DNA from: Hormiphora californensis
Taxonomy: Eukaryota; Ctenophora; Tentaculata; Cydippida; Pleurobrachiidae
DNA: 64,000 nucleotides
NCBI GenBank assembly: GCA_020137815.1
Contig: CM035350.1
Span: 6,020,180 to 6,084,179 of the forward strand
Direction of reading: 5' to 3'
In this document: one piece after another, positions 9,880 to 22,000 of the stretch
Layout: every line of letters starts with the position of its first letter
How positions within the stretch are numbered: the first letter of the stretch is position 1
Notes under the pieces: model-generated
What the model was told of the DNA's origin: nothing
What the model saw: the letters and a program-made list of their open reading frames with translations, nothing else
Databases searched by the model: none
Position numbers and translations under genes: made by a program

Positions 9880-11960
9880 CTTCTTCAAACTAACCAACTA
9901 CTTGATGGGTCGTGATAAAACACCACAGGAACAGCCAGAAGGATACGAGGATCAAGTTCTTGCGGACAAGTTTGCTGAATTCTTTCAAGAAAAGTTGAGA
10001 GAATTTCAGCAGACATTGAGGAAGACCGAAAAACTAGGCGACCAGTTCAAACACTGCAATACACACGTACCCTCAACTGTCAATTCAAGGAGTTTAGCCC
10101 ACTATCAGAGAAGTATTCGTCTTTGGTCCGCGATATGTCGCATAAAGCGTGTGATTTGATCCCCTGCCAACACTCATTCGTGACCAAACTCCTGCCAAAC
10201 TATCCCCAGTAATAACTACGGTAGTTAATAAGAGCCTGGCTAATGGAGAGTTCCCAACTGCTTTAAAGGTACCCAAATAAAGACCCTCTTACAAACAAGA
10301 AGACAAGAACGATTAAAGAACTATCGCCAGTGTCCAATCTACCTTTCTTATCCAAAATCGTCGGAAAGCAGTAGCGCTACAACTCACGGAATACCTTGAA
10401 ACAACAACTGCTACCATCATACAGTCTGCCTACAGAAAAGGACATAGCGTAGAAACAGCTACCACAAAAATACTGGATGATCTGTTGGTCATAACCGATA
10501 AAAAATCGAAAGCAGTGCTGTTACTTCTAGACCTATCAGCGGCTTTTGACACGATTGATCATGGGAGATTGATGTCCAGACTGGAGCGTGATTATGGTAT
10601 AACTGGTGTCGCACTACGATGGTTCTCCTCTTATCTGTCGGGAAGAAAAGCTTCAGTCAAGGTAGGAGGAACACTCTTCTCCTCGAGAAATGAGAATAGG
10701 AGTGCCGCAAGGGTTATACTGGACCACTACTATTTGTCTGTACACAAGAGAGCTAGAAGAGATCGGAAAAAACATGGAGTCCTACTACACCTGTATGCAG
10801 ATGATTCCCAGGTATACTGTGAATTTCAGCCAGCTGATTTCTCGCAACAGAAACTCGAATTGAGCTATGCTTGAAGAAATTCGTAGATGGTTGGTCCACA
10901 ATCGTCTGAAATTAAACACAAGTAAGACTGAAGTTATGTGATCCGTTCAAAACATGACACTACGAATAATCCTAAACATTTAAAGTGTTTGGTGAACCAA
11001 AGGAACACACGAAATGTGCTAGAAAATCTTGGAATCTACTTTGATGAAACACTGTCAATGGAAGCCATGTGTCACAAGTGGTCAGACGCTGCTCTATGTA
11101 TCTTCATAACATGTGGCGTAAACTGGAAAGCTAGATAAAGACTCCAAAGTGACTTGTTAACGTCTTCATACACTCCATCCTGGACTTTGGAACTCTCTGC
11201 TTTATGGGATCAAGACATCACAAATACAGAGGCTACAGAAACTTCAAAATGCTGCAGGTAGGTTTGTTCGGGGCACGAGGGAACGCCGAGGGATCACTGT
11301 ACTCGAAAAGAGTTAACACTTCTTCCAGTCAAATGGATCTGCTACAAAATATGCTTCCTCATGTTTAATTGATCAATCACGAGCTCCGGAATACCTAATG
11401 GAAATGGTGACTAAAAGATCGGCAAAACCACAAGGCTAAGAGCAGACAACGATCACACATTCTCGAGAAAGAACCCACTCGGTGAGGTACAAAATTAGTG
11501 AAGAGACTCTCGATAGCTGGACCCCGCTGTGGAAGAACTACCAAGACAATTAAGGGAGGAAATTCAGAGAACCGCTTCAAGGTGCTCCTCAGACTCATCT
11601 ATTCCAAGGGCTTATAATGAGAGTGATTAAGTCTGTTGTCGTAGAGCTTGTCGGTGTGTGTAATGTTTTCAGAAGACAATTTAGTAAAGGAATCCCAGCT
11701 TGTTGTATGTGTGTGTAGGAGTTTTTCTGTTGTTAGTTTGGAGTTGATGTTGTGAGTCAGTATCGTACTGGTCTAAGGGTTTTCGAGTTGTTCCGTTGAT
11801 GTGTGAGGAGTTGTACTATTGTGATAAAAGAAATTCGTAGAATTTTGAGTTAGTAGGGACGGGAGTAGGAGTCAGGAGATTAGAGGGTTGTTTGTGTGTC
11901 TGTGGTCAGTTGAATACTTTCCGTATTGTTCTGAAAGTGGAGACTTGGAGACTCGATTTG
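9880..11960 (+). pseudogene. Decayed CR1/L2-type LINE copy
   Basis: Frame fragments match the intact element at 37.0-42.0 kb in order: DKTPQEQ...VLADKFAEFF (9901-), a broken GHSVETATT region, LLDLSAAFDTIDH (10512-10560), LRWFSSYLSGR, YADDSQVYC (10794-) and degraded C-terminal segments to about 11620. Many frameshifts and stops separate the blocks, including one in the VPQG motif, so the copy is dead. The 3' UTR runs to about 11960 and is followed by an A-rich tract. Confidence 0.75.
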
Positions 11961-12015
11961 ATTGATTGTTTCTTTTTATGTGACGGATCCCCAGAACTCG
12001 GTAAAAAAAGAGCCT

Positions 12016-12160
12016 GGGCTAACAAATCAAAAAATCAAAAAAAAAAAAAGAAAAAAAAAAAAAAAGGAAAAAAGAAAAAAAAAAAAAAAAAGAAGAAGGC
12101 AATAAAAAATAAAAAAAAACAAAAAAAAAAACAAAAAAAAACAAAAAAAAAAACAAAAAG
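12016..12160 (+). repeat. A-rich tract, probable retroposon tail or simple repeat
   Basis: About 145 bases of almost pure A with scattered G and C. It follows a short sequence that does not match the CR1-type simple-repeat tails seen elsewhere in the window. The lysine-rich and phenylalanine-rich frames it opens are artefacts. Confidence 0.7.
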
Positions 12161-13185
12161 CCCCCCTCCCCCTCCTGCAGACTTACTTGACAATGACAGT
12201 AGATTAACACTCGATATGAACAATACACCCACACCATGGTATGGCGCTGTGTAGTTGTCAAGTACTATACTTTCCAATACACAGAGCCAGCCTGCATACG
12301 GAGGTTCCGACTGACAATTAAATCACCACCTCCGGTGCAAAATATTTTCAGGTGTTAAGCTGAACTCTTAGACAGAGGATGGAGTAGGGCAAGTAATTTT
12401 TATTTAGTAGTAAATATGTAGTTTCAATCCTCGACCCCCTTTAGTAGTGTCTAGAGATATTAGTTATACTAGACAGTAAACTGTCCACTAACACGTAACC
12501 TAAACACCCGCAAGCGGGCCGTTTCTCTCCCCTTTTTCAGTAATTAGGTCATTGAAGTTTCCTCAGTCTTGAGTTTCCTAGTAGTCCGAGATCAAGCATC
12601 ATCCTGGTACAGTTGAAAGTACGGGGGACACGCTAGCATTATTTAGGGTGACTAGGGAGACTAGGGATAGTGGATGTGCAAGGGAGTCATGAATGGGTGG
12701 CCCAAAACTGTGACGAATGTAATATGAACTGATCCCGTTTCATAGACAATTACAAACTGTGCCATGTTATTTTTAATCAGAGGTTTAAATTGCGAAATAA
12801 GACATAAGTGTGAAGTGAAGTATGTGTGTTGCGTGTTTTTAACTAACTTATTAACTACTAACTTATTAACTACTAATTTATTAACTAATTATCTATGCAT
12901 GAAAGATCTGGACTCTTATAGTTATATAAATTGTATATACAAGGACTTAATTGACAACAGACATTAATTATTCTATTAGTTTCTTGAATTGTGTGTATTG
13001 GAGCCTCCTTCGAATGGCCTGGGCTATACAATTGTGTGTGTTACCGAGCGATTCGAAGTAGGCTCCACCGCTTTAGAAAGTCGTTAGTTTTGCCTGTGTG
13101 TGATTTAGCATATGTAAGTGCTCTTCTAGCAGTAGACTACAAAGCGGAATATTAAATATTTGTATGATGATGATTTGTATGATGA
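12161..13185. other. Intergenic stretch, no gene seen
   Basis: AT-rich, with a short tandem TTATTAACTAC run at 12845-12890 and a GATGATGATTTGTATGATGA run at 13163-13184 abutting satellite array B. No coding evidence. Confidence 0.5.
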
Positions 13186-13460
13186 AGTACAGCCAGTATG
13201 GTGTAGTGCAGTGGAGTGGGTTGGACTTTACTTACAGAAGTACAGTCGGTATGGTGTGGTGCAGTGGAGCGTGTTGGGCTTTACTTATAGTACAGTCGGT
13301 ATGGTGTGGTGCAGTGGAGTGTGTTGGGCTCTACTTACAGAAGTACAGCCAGTATGGTGTAGTGCAGTGGAGTGTGTTGGACTTTACTTACAGAAGTACA
13401 GTCGGTATGGTGTGGTGCAGTGAAGTGTGTTAGGCTTTACTAATAGAAGTACAGCCAGTA
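13186..13460 (+). repeat. Satellite-like array B, ~53-bp unit
   Basis: About five units of the same GTACAGTCGGTATGGTGTGG repeat as array A, in the same orientation. The 3.3 kb between the arrays contains a decayed LINE, so the arrays may once have been one block. Confidence 0.8.
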
Positions 13461-13639
13461 AGTTGAGATCTAGCGAGGTGAGCCGTGAGCTACCGTGAGG
13501 CATGCTGTGTATCGTATGGACACAAGTGAGTTTAAGCTAGTATGAATTCTCCCCCGCTCCTTGGTTCTCCTACAGTTGAAGCAGAAGGATCCTCACCCGG
13601 TTGTATAAGACAGTATCGATTGTTTAAGGGCTAAAGCCC

Positions 13640-13955
13640 TGGAGCTAAAATATTCACTTTCTGGATCTCTAGATCCAAGAGCATATTCTATTAATCTCAG
13701 TAAGCAGAGACGTATATTTCATCATCCGATTTAAATATGGTTTAACTACAAAACTTACCTTCAGAAAATATCTTCTTGAAAAATATCTGGAAATCCTTGG
13801 TATAAAACTAACCGCTTTTGAACGAGAGTTAGTGAGATGAAGTCCGCACCAAGTGATGCTAGTAGTCAAGACCTAACAGAACTCGTGTTGTTCTTTAAAA
13901 TATGGACAATGAAAAGGCGACAATAAATGTATATTTGTATTTGTATTTGTATTTG
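13640..13955 (+). mobile_element. LINE 3'-end fragment with (TATTTG)n tail
   Basis: A noncoding stretch ends in four TATTTG hexamers at 13931-13954. Microsatellite 3' ends of this kind mark CR1/L2-type insertions elsewhere in the window (AAACTT at 41.97 kb, TATTG at 42.65 kb). No ORF remains. Confidence 0.45.
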
Positions 13956-13974
13956 AGTGTAAACGCACGGTGAG

Positions 13975-14600
13975 CATGAAACAACTGAACGCCTGACTAA
14001 GAACAGTATCAATGGTTTGTTTGCCTAGCTGAATGAAAATCCGAAAGTAAATTCGATCAAACGTATCGGCGAAAAAAACAAGAAGGGCCCTCAGGGGCGA
14101 AGCAAGGCTGGGTCCATTGGGTCCAGGACCCACTTTTTGGACGAGAGAGGAAAAGAAAATGGGAAAACTTGCTAAAAGTGCAAAATCAGCAAAAACAACA
14201 AAAAAAGTGAAAAAATGAGCCGATTTTCAATTGAAAAAACGATGCGCGCAAGAAAGCTTATGCGGCAGCGCTATTGTCAATAGCGCTGCCGCATAAGCTG
14301 GGTCTGGACCCTATTGGTCAATACCTATTGACCAATAGGGTCCAGACCCAGCTCGTGCGTTACATTTTCTGCAGCGCTGGACCCAAATTTTTTTTCGTGA
14401 ATGAACGCCGCGCACCGCCCCTGAGGGCCCTTGACCTCTATTGGTTTCTTTGGAAAGACGAGTAACCACCACCACCGCTTTAGAAAGTGGTAAATGGTAT
14501 AACGTTTATCCGTTAACCCCAGTAGTGAACCATTTATTTTTAACACTATTAAGCGGTATATTAAATGTATTGATTATTATTAGAACACTTATTTATCTCG
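13975..14600 (+). pseudogene. Degraded copy of the ORF1-only retroelement, split by a hAT-type MITE
   Basis: The sequence from 13980 to 14091 matches 42117-42219 closely (ACTGACCGCCTGACCAAGACC-like start, GTTTGTTTGCC, AATTCGAT, AAGGGCCCT). Homology resumes at 14432 with TTGGTTTCTTTGGAAAGACG, exactly where the copy at 42.2 kb continues. The gap is filled by the MITE at 14092-14423. Confidence 0.75.
14092..14423. mobile_element. hAT-type MITE, 332 bp, 8-bp target duplication
   Basis: Ends are CAGGGGCG at the left and CGCCCCTG at the right, the form usual for hAT elements. The flanks are the 8-bp duplication AGGGCCCT at 14084-14091 and 14424-14431. The uninterrupted relative at 42.2 kb has a single AGGGCCCT, giving a natural empty-site comparison. 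The interior holds further inverted repeats around GCTGGGTCTGGACCCTATTGG. No transposase. Confidence 0.85.
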
Positions 14601-14996
14601 ATGTCTGTAGTCTTGCGGGGTAAGTTATGATACAAGTCACAACTTTAGTAGGGACCCCTTTGTGCAGCGTGATTTATCATGGGAATCTGATGACTGTTAC
14701 TGTTTCATAACCGACCTAGTCTCGCCCCCGTCTCGCCAGGTAATTTCTTAAACCGACTTTTACACGAATTCGAAGTGTGTCTGCCCGGGTTGACGAGAGA
14801 TTCAGTGATCGGTTGAATAGGCACATTGAGTGGCGCATAATTTACATTTTACATCATCACCACTTTCAGCCAGTGCCTCGCAATGGCACATAGTATAAGC
14901 GTGAAGAAATAACTACCTACTATAACTGGGCGAAACTGAGACTAGATCGAACTAATTAGTAATTGTAATCATACCACATAATTATCAATCAGTATA

Positions 14997-15899
14997 TTAG
15001 GTTGTCCCAGAAAGAATGTCGTGTACCGATTTTTAGGAGAAATACATGGGTTAGAGACTTCTAACCAGTTCTAATCTTGTCAATATGGCGATTCCTAACT
15101 CAGGAACGTGTCCAAAATTTCAAATGCTCATTTCATTCGTTCTGATTTGGTATTTTAAACCCAAAGTCGAGGTGCCGCTGAACGGAGGTTTTCCATTCTT
15201 AAAACGTCTCTGAAATAAGCCCTTTGAGTTTTTTGAACTCCAAATGGCACCAAACGATAGCAATTGTCCAAAGTTAAGGAACCTATGGATTTTAGTCTCG
15301 ACGCAACCTGTGGAAGCGTCAGGCAAAGCTAATATACCGTGCAAAAGCGAAAAAATCCAAAATTTAACCCTGTTTTTGACCTGTTTAGGCTACTTTCAAA
15401 AACTTCCAAATTTTCATCTTCAAACCTTACCAAATCAAATCGCCAACTCGCTATGACTAAAAGCTTAGTCGGGACTATTCAAAGCTGCAAAAAGAATGTC
15501 AATACACCAATCCATGAACCCTGAAGTGGCCCGGAAGTGGAATTTCAGATTTTGAGCAAAAATTTTCAGAGCTCCATACTCCGCAACAATTCTGACCTGT
15601 TCTTCACCACCCTCAACGATAGGAATTGTCAAATAAACAAGCTGGGGTAGTGTAATATCTTACAGACACTCACAGAAAAAGTCACAGCTGGTTTTCAACA
15701 TGCACATATTTCTCGTTCAGCGGAAATTTTACTCGCTTTGTTTCCGGGTTCGCCAGGGTGCGTCGAAAATCAATTTTTTCAAAATAGACACCTTGTTTCA
15801 TAAGTCAAGGGTAAATGAACAAGCTAGAAAGTTTTAAATCGAAATCGATGGGCCAACTTCGAGAAAACGGGACACGACATTCTTTCTGGGACAACCTAA
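14997..15899. mobile_element. Mariner-type non-autonomous element, 903 bp
   Basis: Terminal inverted repeats begin TTAGGTTGTCCCAGAAAGAA and are matched at the right end by the reverse complement ending CAACCTAA. The element is flanked by TA dinucleotides (14995-14996 and 15900-15901), the target of Tc1/mariner transposases. The TTAGGTTG start is typical of mariner families. The interior carries no transposase frame. Confidence 0.85.
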
Positions 15900-16085
15900 T
15901 AGTATCATGGCTGTCTCTATTTGCTCAGTGTTGTTTACATAGTAGTATCCTCTTGTTATATCACTACTTCCTGCCTTATAGCTAACATGACAGATGGACA
16001 ACTTGAAATGATACGGTGGTGAATCACTATCAGTGTCTGAAGCGCCTCAAGCAGTAGCAGCAGTGGTAATCAATATATATAAAAT

Positions 16086-19000
16086 ATGGGATTGTTAATG
16101 ACCAAGTTGTGGCAGTACTTTACTAACCAGGGTACGTTGATTTCACAATTCTTCAGCTTCTGTTCTAAATACACTCGTCGCCAGACAGAAATAACATCTG
16201 TAATTGCATTTTCATGCGATTCGTTTGAATTCGATCTGGAATTTAAGTACTATTTTTTATAACTGTCAAATAATGACCCTATTTCAGAGTATAAAGTGAT
16301 AGTAGTTGGACTGGACAATGCGGGGAAAACTACAATTCTTTATCATTTGTAAGTTTTGATTCATACTGCTTCCACTGAAGCAGTATTTGTGAAAACAAAC
16401 AGCCAGTGCAGTGTGTGATTCAACTTTATATGCTGTATAATGTACATACAGTTTGGTCTTTCGAATCCACACACACACTATGGTACACTGTACACACATC
16501 TTCCTACATTGTTTCAACTGAAATAGGCCACCTGTTTGCCTGACACACCCCCCCCCCACCAGTAGTAATTGTAGGACACGTTTCATATTTCTTTTGTATC
16601 CCCTACCGAGTCAAAACATGAATCCTATCCTGTATAACACTCCACTGGATCAAATTGTCATGTACAATTGGTTGTAATGTTCTAACCCTCCTTACATTTG
16701 TAAAAGAGGTTTTCCTGTGCAGTGTGCGGGGCACGGTGAACAGGGTCAAGCAATTGGTGTGTGTAGTGTGTCTGAGTGTTATTAACATTGAATGAGGTGT
16801 GGGGGAACATTAGATACAATAGATGTGATTACAAAGAGGGTTCTCATAACACATAGAAACACAGCACCAGTTGGATGATGATGCTCCATGTGTATATATA
16901 CATATATAAAAAGGGAGGGTCTTAAATCTTAGATTTCTCCGGCACCTTAATTCCAATGGTTCTGAAATTTTGACACAATGTTGTTGAGCTTATGCCAGAT
17001 ATGTTACTGACTTTCAAGTCCAAATGAAAAAATTCATTAATGAACCTAAATTCATGTTTTTAGGCCAATGTAGGTTTTCTCTATTCGTTTTTTTTTCGTT
17101 TTTAGGGACTTCTTTTGCACTCCACACCGGATATGTGATACTGGGTACAACAAAGGAAATTCGAGACCTATTGCAATCTTGCTAACATGATTTTGTCACA
17201 TCCTGATTACGTTTTTTCTTGCTTACATGGAGGTCACATGACGCTTGTTGTTACCAATCAGTATAGGCAATGGTAAGCTTCCATTAGCAAGGTTTCGATT
17301 TACTAATGTCTCAACTAACGGTTTGTTAATGAACTATCGGTTTAATGTTAATTTATGCAGTTATTAACGAAAAATTAAAATTTTTTTAAAAAATCGGAAA
17401 TTTAAGAAAAATAATTTTTTTTAAATTAAACAATTTTTCATACCAGAATGAACTTAAATGATTAAAGCATAACCCAGCTAGGTTTTAATTTCACTCTAAA
17501 GTGCAAATCTCTCATTTTCAGCGAAAATATGTTTTTTTTGAAAAAATGACCATTTTTAATTTCATTAATTTCACCCACTAAACTTTATTCATTTTCAATG
17601 AAATTTCAGATTGCCATTGATAATGTTATACTATTGAGTGGCTGCAATTTTGCGATCCAATCGACTTGGAACAGGGGAAACCTTCAATTAGCTAAAAAAA
17701 GGAATTTAGTTCATTAATGAATTCTGTTCTGCATTTTTGGACTTGAAACTCTGTACACATATCTGGCATAAGCTCAACAACATTGTGTCAAAATTTCAGA
17801 ACCATTGGAATTAAGGTGCTGGAGAAATCTAAGATTTAAGACCCTCCCTTTTTATTGGCCCACGCGGTACCGTAAGTTGGGGTAACTTTGTTTTGCAGGG
17901 TAACTTTGGACACTTTCAAAATTTGGCTTTAGTCCAAAATTACCAATAGATACCGAGAGATTTGGAAAACTTTTGGGTGTACAAGTACTGACCCACAAAT
18001 GTCTAACTAACGGTACAGTTATTTTTCCAAGTCTATGCTAATTAGCTCCTAATTAGGGTCAAACATAATTGATTTCAAAATCGCTAAAAATGTTCCAATC
18101 AAATGGTACCATAGATCTGACCGGGCAAATGATCGAATCAAGTTTGCTCCATAGAGTGGAAGGGTTTCGATCAAATTTGGGGCACCATTTTTCAAATCCG
18201 ACCAATTACTTTAATTGAGACTATTGGGTTGGCTAATGTTACCCCACCATATTTTGAATTTTGGGGTAACTTTGGACGGGTGCCAAATTACCCCTACTAC
18301 ATGTTTTTGAACTTTTGATGTCTGCAGAGTTGCCATAACCCTCTCTGACTTGTTTAGAACCATCTGATCAAGATTTACACGATCCATGCCCATTTTCATC
18401 GATCTATTCGCTAAGGTAGTAATAAACCAGAATTAGTTCTACTTTATGGAGCTAAATCATAGAAATCCGACCTGAAACCCATCAAACTTCAATAATTTGG
18501 GGTCCCTCATCCATTCTGTAGCTTGGTAGATGGTATTGACCCTCTAGGCGAGTCTATTAGTTCTTGTGGACAATCTAGCAGGACCCAGGACCCAAAACTC
18601 CTTTATTTAGCCAGTACCCATAAGTGTCCTACTTCACTCTGCGGTCCAATTCAGTAAAAAGAACTAATACTGCCGCCTAGGGGGCAAATACCACCTACTA
18701 AGCTGAGGGTGGATGAGGCCCCCAATTATTGAAGTTTATGTGTTTTTGGACGGTTGTTTGTGATTTAGCTCCATAAAAGACCAAATCCTCGTTTATTCAC
18801 TACCTTTCGAATAGATGGATGAAAACGGGTGTGGATTGGGCTGAATCTTGGTCATATGGTCCTAACAAGTTAGAGAGGTCTAAGGCAACTCTACAAACGC
18901 TCATATCGAAACCTAAACATTTATGTTCATTTATTTTATCATTGCAAAATGTGTCCAAAGTTACCCCACCCTCATTCCAAAGTTACCCCATGCCTAAAAC

Positions 19001-22000
19001 CCCACTTACACTAAAATACTGTTAATTAATCTATTAAATGAGAGGCGACCAAAATTTTCACTAGTTATATCTGGTTGTACTGGTGCTGGAACGGGATTCT
19101 TTGGCTCAAAAATTTTCGAGTGTGGTTCTGGCAAGGAGTTATTTTAGGAGAATGCTAAAAAGTGGTACAAAGTTACCCCAACTTACGGTATGCACAATGT
19201 AATATATAATAGTCTGAAAATCCATCTTTTATACTAGTTTTCCTGTGCAAAACCCTTCCCGTGAAGTCCAGTAAATGTTAGTTTTGACTGCATCATATAG
19301 GCTCTCATCGCGCCTACCCCCCTACAGATTAATGGATGAGGTAGTTCACACGTCGCCAACCATTGGAAGTAATGTAGAGGAGATTGTTTGGAGAAATATA
19401 AAATTTATAATGTGGGATATTGGAGGACAAGATTCCCTCAGACAGTCATGGTCAACATACTACAGCAACACTAATGTGAGTTAGTTACCAAACCCCCTTG
19501 CCTTGTAATGATTTAGGGCCTTTCTTAACGAGCTGCACCCTGCAATTGCACCCTGCAATTGCACCCTACAAACTTCTTTCTTAACGAGAGTTTGCACCCT
19601 GCAATTGCATCCTGCAATTGCACCCTGCAAACCTTCGTTAAGAAAGAAGTTTACAGGGTGCAATTGCATGCTTCACACGTGATAAAATGACGTGGGTGTT
19701 GAAGGACATATCCCCTCTATTTTGTATCAAATTACATGACTGTTCCCACACTCATCTGTGCACGTGACTGGGTCACGTGTAAAAGGTGCAATTGCACCCT
19801 ACAACTTTCTTTCTTAACGAGAGTTGGCAGGTGCTTGCAGGGTGCAATTGCAGGGTGTAATAGGTCCTCCTGTTGTTGTTGTTGTTGTTGTAGTAGTAGT
19901 TCTAGGGAGAAATTAGAGCCGAGGAGGGCCTAAAGTCCTCCTCGCCAGCTCCACTGATCTCCCCGGGTCGGACGTAAGTAGGTCAGTGTCGTCCGAGTCG
20001 TCCCGAATAACCTCATTCTCTCGCAGAGGTTCGGGAGCAGTCCTGCATCCAATGTTGCAGGTCCTGTTTGTTGTCCTGGACAGTATGGACATTCCGGGCT
20101 CACGCCTCATCTATCCGGTGTTGGTAGGCTCGGAAACCATTGTGGTGGCCCGATCGGAGACGAGCTATGAGTACCTGGTCCTTTCTCGTCGTTATGTCTT
20201 TGTCCGTGTCTTTATTAGTTTTTGTAGGTCTCTGCAGTCCGCTGGTGTTGTACCGGCTCGTCCTTTATACCCCGCCGTATGTGGGCCTTCACGGCTGCGA
20301 AGGATTGGCCTCTCACCCTGATTCTCCGTTTCCAGGGTGGTTGCGTCCTTGGCTGCCTTATCAGCTAGTTCGTTACCGGGAACATCCACATGCTGGGACC
20401 ACTGAATGGTAATGTCTGCTTTGCATCCACCCATACTGTGTAGTAATCCGGCAATTGTCGATGTCGGGTTTGTACTATTCATGCTATCGCATAGTGATTT
20501 GCTATCGGTACAGATTGCACTCTCCAATACTGGGGTGGGAGTGGAGCCAAAGGACGCTGTCCTCATAGCTTCTAGCTCCTCCTCAATGATGAGGTTGTGC
20601 GGTCGTCCTCTAGTCTTGATGGTGTCAATGACGGTGGGGTTTTCTGGGGGTCCAGTGGTTGCCACCATACCACTGCCTCCGTTGGAAGTACCCTCCTCTG
20701 CCGATCCATCTGTGTATATCGTTACCCTGCCTTGTGTTCACTGATGGTCGACAGTGTGAGGGTTTCCAGGTCATCCGCGGAAGGGTATTTTTTGTCACTC
20801 CGCCCGGTAGTGTTTGGTGGATGGTCAGTTGTGTTTCCCTCCATCCAGGAGGGGTGTGGAGTAGGAAGCTCCTCTCTATTCTCGAATGTGGCTGGGAGGT
20901 GGGATTGGAGGTCTTCAGATCTGGTCCGGAAGCTAGGCCGTACTAGCCTGTGTGCTACGTTCCCTCAACCGCTAGCCGGCGCGGGTGATCCTGTGGAGAT
21001 CTGAGGGCCTTTTCGCTGGCCGTAAGCAGAGCCTCTTGGATTGTGTTGTGTAGCTTTGCACTCCTGCTTCTAGTCTTAAGCTTCAAGGGGGGTGGATCTG
21101 TACTGGCCTGTGATTAACGTAGAGCTTTGTTCTGTAGGTTTTCAAGGGTTTTTCGTGTTGTATCAGAAATCCACGGCTGCCAGGCGCTAGCGGAGTAGTC
21201 CAGTACACTTCGGATGTGCGTATTGTACACCTTTAGCAGACTGTTCTTCTTCATCCCCAGGTGGTGTTACTGAGGGCTGCTAGGATTCGACACTTGGAGT
21301 TGATCTTCTCCTTCAGTGACTTGACGTGAGGGCCAAAGGTGAGCTGTCTATCCAGGATAACTCCCAAAGTCTCGGTGTCGGGTCATAAGAAAAGATTGAT
21401 CTCCCCCGCTTGCAGAGAGGGTCTCCAGTGGGCTTCGTTACTCGATGTTGTAAGAAGGTGCTGACGCTCTTGTCACTCAGTATCATCTTATATTCCCTGC
21501 ACCACCTCCACTACTATGTCAACCGCCCTCTGGCAGCTGCGGGCGGCCTTCCCGAGTGTGGAGCCGATACCGGTGACTGTGACATCGTCAGCAAATAGTG
21601 ATTGACGCTGTCCTCCGGGAGTCTCTCTGCAAGTGTGTTTGATATAAAACAGAAATAGCAGTGGGGCCAACACTGACCCTTGTGGTAGTCCTTGCCTGAG
21701 GATTCGTATGGAGCTGTGGGAGTTATTGTAGTTAACTCTGGCAAGTCTATTTGTTCAGAAGCATCGTAGCCACGGAATAAGGGGTTTGGGTACTCCCTTG
21801 TTGTACATGGTCAGGAGGAGCTTATCCCTCCAGACCTTGTCATAAGCCTTGGATAGGTCTAGTAGTGCCATTACTGTTCTGTTGGAGGGTTTGGATTGGA
21901 AGCCATCATCTATAGATTGGACCAGCCGGAGTATCTGGTCTTCACACATCGTCCTCTCCGGAACCCAGCCTGGAGGCGATGGAACCAGCCCCAGTCTCTG

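Noticed and set aside
12016-12277. Lysine-rich and phenylalanine-rich open frames
   Set aside because: Pure A-tract translations.
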